Assembly (NCBI GenBank): GCA_036971475.1 | Contig: JBAIZL010000376.1 | Location: forward strand, 963,501 to 1,027,500 | Source: Prosapia bicincta | Taxonomy: Eukaryota; Arthropoda; Insecta; Hemiptera; Cercopidae | Direction: 5' to 3' | Length of the DNA: 64,000 nucleotides | Shown here: piece by piece, positions 59,501 to 64,000 of the stretch | How the letters are laid out: the number at the start of each line of letters is the position of its first letter | Numbering within the stretch: the stretch's first letter is position 1 | The notes under the pieces: generated by a model | Database searches by the model: none | Told to the model about the DNA's origin: nothing | What the model saw: only the letters and a program-made list of their open reading frames with translations | Translations under genes and position numbers: made by a program

Positions 59501-60236
59501 AAACAAGGTAATTCGAGTAGGAGTCCCAGTTGGCTTTTCGCAAAATCCAACTGGAATTTCGAACATAACAGGTTTGGGAGTCACATAAACTGATCTTAAT
59601 AGGCACATGGTCGCTTCCATACAAATCATTGAGTACCGACCATGTGCATCTAGTAGCTAATTGAGGGCTGCAAATCGATAGATCAACAGCTGTCCATCCA
59701 CCAGTAGATGCTGCTAAATGAGTAGGAGAACCGTCATTTAGCAGACATAAGTCTAGTTCCGTTCTTACACTTTCAACAATATCACCTCGAGAGTTCCTAG
59801 TCGGAGATCCCCAAGACGAATGGTGGGCATTAAAATCCCCTACCAATAAGAACGGAGTTGGTAACTGGCTTATCAAATTTACTAAATCACTGTGATGCAG
59901 GTTTTCTTGTGGTGGCAAGTAGACACAACACACAGTGATTTTATACGGGACAGCTGTTTGAACGGCTACTGCTTGTAAAGGAGTTATTAGGTTTAGAGAA
60001 ACAGCATCGATACAGTCACGGGCTAGGATGGCTACGCCACCTCTAGCTCGATCTTCTGTAACGAAGTCCGATCTAAAAACTGAATACTCCCTTAAATAGA
60101 AATTATGCGATTCGTGGAGATGTGTCTCCTGTAGACATACAAACATTGGGTACACATCTCGCACGAGTACTTTAAGTTCTTCTATGTGACTCCTAACACC
60201 GTTGACGTTCCATTGTATCACTGACTTCCTAAGCAA
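56557..60236 (-). pseudogene. F2 ORF2: endonuclease-RT-RNase H, start lost and frameshifted
   Basis: Same as F1 ORF2: no ATG at the altered ORF1/ORF2 junction and a 10-bp deletion near 59023 splitting 409- and 823-residue frames. The catalytic motifs are otherwise all present. Confidence 0.92.
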
Positions 60237-60240
60237 AGAC

Positions 60241-61653
60241 TCAGCTTAGCAAAGGATTTATTTGACACCCATTGGTGCTCTCTCCTTTCTTGCCTGGGAC
60301 GTTTTTAGACGTCTCAGGCTTACATTTCTCAGATTCCATATCCACCCGTTCAGGGATGGAATCTGAGGAAGTTTTGGGTTTAGGAGGGGTAGTTTTTACA
60401 TTCCCTCCTTTGTTAGCATTTTTCTTAATACCCGGTAAAGACGGTGGCGATGTGGTCTGACGTAACACTGGTTTACGTGGTTTTGATTTTTCCAACGTCT
60501 TCTGCACAGAAGGTTTATTACCCGTTGATAATATCTTCTGTACAGAAACACAAGGCTCGCTCAGTGATTTATTTCGTGCTCCAATTCCCCCAGTGGAAGG
60601 GATAGGTACACGAGGCAAAACACTATCAGTTGCTGCAGGTTGTTCCAAATTCAAAGACGGGCCATTTGTGACTAAGCACAAAAGGCGAGACACTTGTTCA
60701 GTTAGAGCTTTAATCTTCTTGGACAGCTCAGCACAGTTGGAACAAGACGATTTTGAAGCGGTCAGGGTAGCGGCATAAGTCTTACTGTCTGTCTTTGGCT
60801 GAGTTGATCGATAGAGTTTTTTGGCCTCTGGAAACGACAGCTTGTCTTTCGCCATGATGCCTAGGATAGCTTTCTCTTCCTTAAAGGTAGGACAATTGTA
60901 GGATCGCGCTGGTTGGTCACCACCACAGTTGGCGCATTTCGGAGAATTAACACAATCCTTATCATCATGGCCTTCAACGCTACATATACCGCATACGTTC
61001 TGCTTCGAACACGTAGAGCTGATATGCCCAAATCGCTGGCACTTGAAGCAGCGCCTAGGGTTAGCCACGTATGGTCTCACTGAGAGCCTTCGGTAACCTG
61101 CATGTAAATATTCGGGTATTTCCGGTTTGCCGAAGGTAACGATAAAAGAAGCTGTTGCTACCTTTTCTCCTTTGTCCATTTTCATGATAGGGACAACGTC
61201 CGTAACTGACTGAGACGACAGTTCGGACTTAATTTCATCAACTGAAATGTACATTAAATCCCTACATGTGATGACCCCCTTTGAGTAATTCAAGGATCTG
61301 TGGGGAGCCACAGATACCTTGACCTGGTCAAAGAAAGAGGTCATTTCAGATAGAGCACGGGTTTGTCTCTCGGTGGAAGTCGCAACTAACAGCGTTCCGT
61401 TTCTTAGTTTCTTAATAGAGGCTACTGGGCCTCCAGCACAAGCAGTAATAGCCTTGTTAATAAGGAAGGGAGAAACTTTGGAAAGATCTTTCCCTTCTTC
61501 GGCACTAGAAACAACTAAATACTTTGCTGATGGCAATGTCTGCGACGTTGCCACCATCAACTTTTTACTCAAATCCTTTTGAATATGATCGTCAGGAGAA
61601 TCCTGGCGTGTTCTCTTTAAACTAGTCGTATTTGACGGGGTTTTTGAATCCAT
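60241..61653 (-). CDS. F2 ORF1: zinc-knuckle RNA-binding protein (intact)
   Basis: A 470-residue uninterrupted frame nearly identical to A1 ORF1, starting MDSKTPSNTTS. Knuckles are CFKCQRFGHISSTC, CGICSVEGHDDKDC and CANCGGDQPARSYNC; the second keeps Gly where A1 has Ser, and the third again has Gln in place of His. It could still supply ORF1 protein in trans although ORF2 is dead. Confidence 0.92.
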   Translation of the reverse strand: MDSKTPSNTTSLKRTRQDSPDDHIQKDLSKKLMVATSQTLPSAKYLVVSSAEEGKDLSKVSPFLINKAITACAGGPVASIKKLRNGTLLVATSTERQTRALSEMTSFFDQVKVSVAPHRSLNYSKGVITCRDLMYISVDEIKSELSSQSVTDVVPIMKMDKGEKVATASFIVTFGKPEIPEYLHAGYRRLSVRPYVANPRRCFKCQRFGHISSTCSKQNVCGICSVEGHDDKDCVNSPKCANCGGDQPARSYNCPTFKEEKAILGIMAKDKLSFPEAKKLYRSTQPKTDSKTYAATLTASKSSCSNCAELSKKIKALTEQVSRLLCLVTNGPSLNLEQPAATDSVLPRVPIPSTGGIGARNKSLSEPCVSVQKILSTGNKPSVQKTLEKSKPRKPVLRQTTSPPSLPGIKKNANKGGNVKTTPPKPKTSSDSIPERVDMESEKCKPETSKNVPGKKGESTNGCQINPLLS

Positions 61654-62156
61654 AAATATTTTTTGCCAGCCATCGTGTCAAGCGTTACGGGCGAGACTAT
61701 AGGAACGGGTACACCCTTGGATCACAATAAGATCATTTCCAATCCTCAGAACTCTGAGGCCTATAGCTTTTCTCCTTAGCTCGACTGGATGGGCATCAGT
61801 CGAGAACTCGTAATACTGTGCACAGGCTCCGACACCCACGCACCGCGGACTCTCCCTGACCAAGGACCGAAGCGGCTGGTAGACCAGAAACCGCGCTTAC
61901 GTCTTCGGCAGAGCAAGCTCACATCAGCATCCCAGACCAGAGTTTGTCACGCTCTGGACTTTTCAGCACTCCCAACGCGCAACGGTTCTGCCCAGTCAAA
62001 ATTCCCTAAGCGAAGATGTAAGTGTTGAAATGTGTATAGATTGTGTTGGTGTGTGTATGTGTGTGTGTATGCTTTGTGAGTGGTGTAGTGTTAGGCTAGG
62101 GTTCCGCGAGGGACGCCAAATCCCTCGTAGGTGCGGCTAGTCCGCACCCCCCTGCG
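61654..62156 (-). promoter_or_regulatory. 5' UTR/leader of F2
   Basis: A 503-nt leader with the same paired hairpins (in sense GGTGCGGACTAGCCGCACC and CGAGGGA/TCCCTCG) and CA-rich tract as A1 and D1. It starts three or four bases shorter than those two (CGCAGG instead of CCCCGCAGG), or overlaps with the TSD. Confidence 0.7.
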
Positions 62157-62844
62157 GGTGGACAAGGAAGCAATCAGAGAGGAGGAGGAAGAAGAGGTCT
62201 GCCCTCAGAGGTCTATTCTGACAACGGCACGAACTTTACAGGCGCTGCCAATCGACCTAATGAGGTTTACAAATTTCTTGACCGCTCTAATTCTCATATC
62301 AAACGTAAACTAGCTGATCAACGCATCATATGGCATTTCAATCCTCCGGCCGCTCCTCATTTTGGGGGACAGTGGGAAGCCGCTGTCAAATCTACCAAGT
62401 CGTTGCTACACCGCACTGTGGGTAACAACATGTTAACTGCTGAAGAGCTATCCACCTTGTTCATAAGGATAGAGGCTTATTCAAAATAGCTGCCCTATTT
62501 TCGAAACATCTCTAGACCCCAACGAAGGATCGTACTTTCTTACTCCCGGACACTTCTTAATTGGACGTCCGTTGCTATCGCTTCCTGAAGAATGTTATAC
62601 TGAACCTCCGCTTAAATCAAGATGGTCAATGCTACAGCAAATGTTCAACCGCTTCTGGAAAACTTCGTCCACCCAATACCTGCACACACAAATTCAACGG
62701 CACAAGTGGAACAAGGACGCCTCTCCGCTCAAGGAGAATCAAATAGTCTTCATAACTGGTGAACATTCGAACCCTCTTCATTGGCCTATGGGTCGGATCC
62801 TCAAATTTCATCCAGGAACAGTACGGGTACAAGAATCCACCTAA
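62157..62844 (+). pseudogene. Viral nucleoprotein tail end joined to BEL/Pao integrase
   Basis: The first ~40 bases finish the glycine-rich viral tail. In the same frame it becomes a BEL/Pao retrotransposon integrase: RRGLPSEVYSDNGTNFTGA (about 62200-62250, with a catalytic Asp in SDNGTNF), then WHFNPPAAPHFGGQWEAAVK (about 62330-62390, with the catalytic Glu in WEA). A frameshift near 62487 separates this from the C-terminal part LTPGHFLIGRPLLSLPEE (about 62540-62595) and HWPMGRILKFHPG, which ends at TAA 62842-62844. No gag, protease, RT or RNase H is present, so only the pol 3' end was joined to the virus. Confidence 0.8.
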
Positions 62845-64000
62845 AATGTATATTGTACAAAACTTGTCTTGCCAGAGCTTCCATACCACTACAGAAGTCT
62901 GAATGGGCAGTAGTTCGTTTTTACAATCGATGTTCACAACAAGATGTATTGATTTATCGAAACAGATGATGAATATTTTCCCTCCATTCCTAATGCTTCA
63001 TATCCTTTGTTTTATGCAGAAGCGTTGTCTCGTTGTCTCGTTCTCAATAAAATATTCTTCTTATAAAAATATTCAAAATGAGTATGATCGAAGTAACACG
63101 GTTGGCCAGATATAGTGCAGATATTTACTACATGGACGATGGCTATTTTTATTATGCAGATAACAGTACGGGTACAAGAATCCACCTAAAATGTATATTG
63201 TACAAAACTTGTCTTGCCAGAGCTTCCATACCACTACAGAAGTCTGAATGGGCAGTAGTTCGTTTTTACAATCGATGTTCACAACAAGATGTATTGATTT
63301 ATCGAAACAGATGATGAATATTTTCCCTCCATTCCTAATGCTTCATATCCTTTGTTTTATGCAGAAGCGTTGTCTCGTTCTCAATAAAATATTCTTCTTA
63401 TAAAAATATTCAAAATGAGTATGATCGAAGTAACACGGTTGGCCAGATATAGTGCAGATAACAGTACGGGTACCCTGTAACAGCAGCAACAAGGAGTCCC
63501 TTGATAAAGCAACTAGGACGGGAATGTACCCTGGACAGAATCTTGAAACAAAGTTGTTTCTGGTCATTGGCAGAGTGTGTGTATAGGAGACATCGAGCCA
63601 TCGAGGCCAACTTTGGAAGCTCGTAATAAGAAGTAAGAAGTAAGAAGTAAGTATAACAGTACGGGTACAAGAATCCACCTAAAATGTATATTGTACAAAA
63701 CTTGTCTTGCCAGAGCTTCCATACCACTACAGAAGTCTGAATGGGCAGTAGTTCGTTTTTACAATCGATGTTCACAACAAGATGTATTGATTTATCGAAA
63801 CAGATGATGAATATTTTCCCTCCATTCCTAATGCTTCATATCCTTTGTTTTATGCAGAAGCGTTGTCTCGTTGTCTCGTTCTCAATAAAATATTCTTCTT
63901 ATAAAAATATTCAAAATGAGTATGATCGAAGTAACACGGTTGGCCAGATATAGTGCAGATATTTACTACATGGACGATGGCTATTTTTATTATGCAGATA
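62814..64000. repeat. Direct-repeat array after the BEL/Pao pol end
   Basis: Units beginning AACAGTACGGGTAC start at 62815, 63162, 63457 and 63654. The first, second and fourth share ~300-350 bp running through TCAATAAAATATTCTTCTTA. The second lacks the segment ATTTACTACATGGACGATGG and its flanks (about 50 bp), and has one TGTCTCGT instead of two. After the third AACAGTACGGGTAC, a different ~185-bp sequence follows (CCTGTAACAGCAGCAACAAG...), ending in GAAGTAA repeats. The first unit overlaps the last pol codons, so the array may be rearranged 3' UTR/LTR sequence of the BEL/Pao element. It is truncated by the window end. Confidence 0.85.

Larger units (their letters stand above)
45322..60909. 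repeat. Tandem duplication, copy 2 (~15.59 kb)
   Basis: The second copy of the unit at 29742-45321. Its right end (60909) runs on without a break into the rest of F2 ORF1, so copy 2 carries the original right flank and copy 1 the original left flank. Confidence 0.93.
56165..62156 (-). mobile_element. Non-LTR retrotransposon F2 (family A), full length, in the EVE
   Basis: A 5992-bp minus-strand element with a 16-nt poly(A) (T run 56165-56180), a 5' leader starting CGCAGGGGGG, and a 16-bp TSD GGTGGACAAGGAAGCA (56149-56164 and 62157-62172) made of viral glycine-rich sequence. Structurally complete, but ORF2 is broken by the same lesions as F1. Confidence 0.93.

Noticed and set aside
63475..63654. 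LTR start at TGTAACAG
   Set aside because: It starts like an LTR, but no matching end, partner copy or TSD is visible in the window.
62632..63775. Repeated minus-strand frames of 69-121 codons
   Set aside because: Products of the direct-repeat array; they begin with the same antisense sequence and have no family features.

Overview
The window looks like gene-poor, AT-rich nuclear DNA from an arthropod, most likely an insect. The reasons are long intergenic stretches, microsatellites and minisatellites, mariner and PIF1-helicase relics, an LTR element, several I-superfamily-like (I/Nimb-type) non-LTR retrotransposons with ORF1 zinc knuckles and endonuclease-RT-RNase H ORF2, and BEL/Pao integrase debris. 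The species cannot be named from the sequence. No rRNA, tRNA or CRISPR was found.

Positions 1-16700 are mostly noncoding. They hold a (TA)n tract, a 3-copy ~58-60 bp repeat (821-992), a ~13-copy 60-bp minisatellite (3323-4128), a decayed PIF1-like helicase (5448-6130, minus) abutting a decayed mariner transposase (6291-6765, plus), a pair of dispersed ~0.5 kb repeats (7214-7789 and 15104-15617), and a young LTR retrotransposon without coding capacity (8031-12155). One candidate host 3' exon lies at 13288-13608.

Positions 16701-62844 form one nested structure. Its oldest layer is an endogenous viral element (EVE): a gene for a nucleoprotein resembling those of negative-sense RNA viruses (chuvirus-like is my best guess), whose glycine-rich C-terminal tail runs directly into a BEL/Pao integrase gene. 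Three non-LTR retrotransposons landed in the EVE: A1 (plus, 17113-34315), E (minus, 35468-40464) and F (minus, 40577 onward; complete only as F2, 56165-62156). Each is bounded by a 10-16 bp target-site duplication (TSD) made of EVE sequence. C1 (minus) then inserted into A1, and D1 (minus, full length, both ORFs intact) into C1. The EVE is thus in pieces at 16701-17112, 34316-35467, 40465-40576 and 62157-~62200.

A ~15.58 kb tandem duplication (29742-45321 and 45322-60909) then doubled part of C1, the A1 3' end, the central EVE piece, E, the glycine-rich EVE piece and most of F. The copies differ at only a few sites, apart from a more divergent ~120 bp at the end of copy 1. From 62157 the EVE tail/BEL-Pao fusion resumes, followed by an array of ~300-350 bp direct repeats to the window end.

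All ORFs of real interest are retroelement or viral. The two retrotransposon families (A: A1, F; B: C1, D1, E) share a GC-rich hairpin 5' leader and a 3'-terminal hairpin that differs between families by compensatory base changes.
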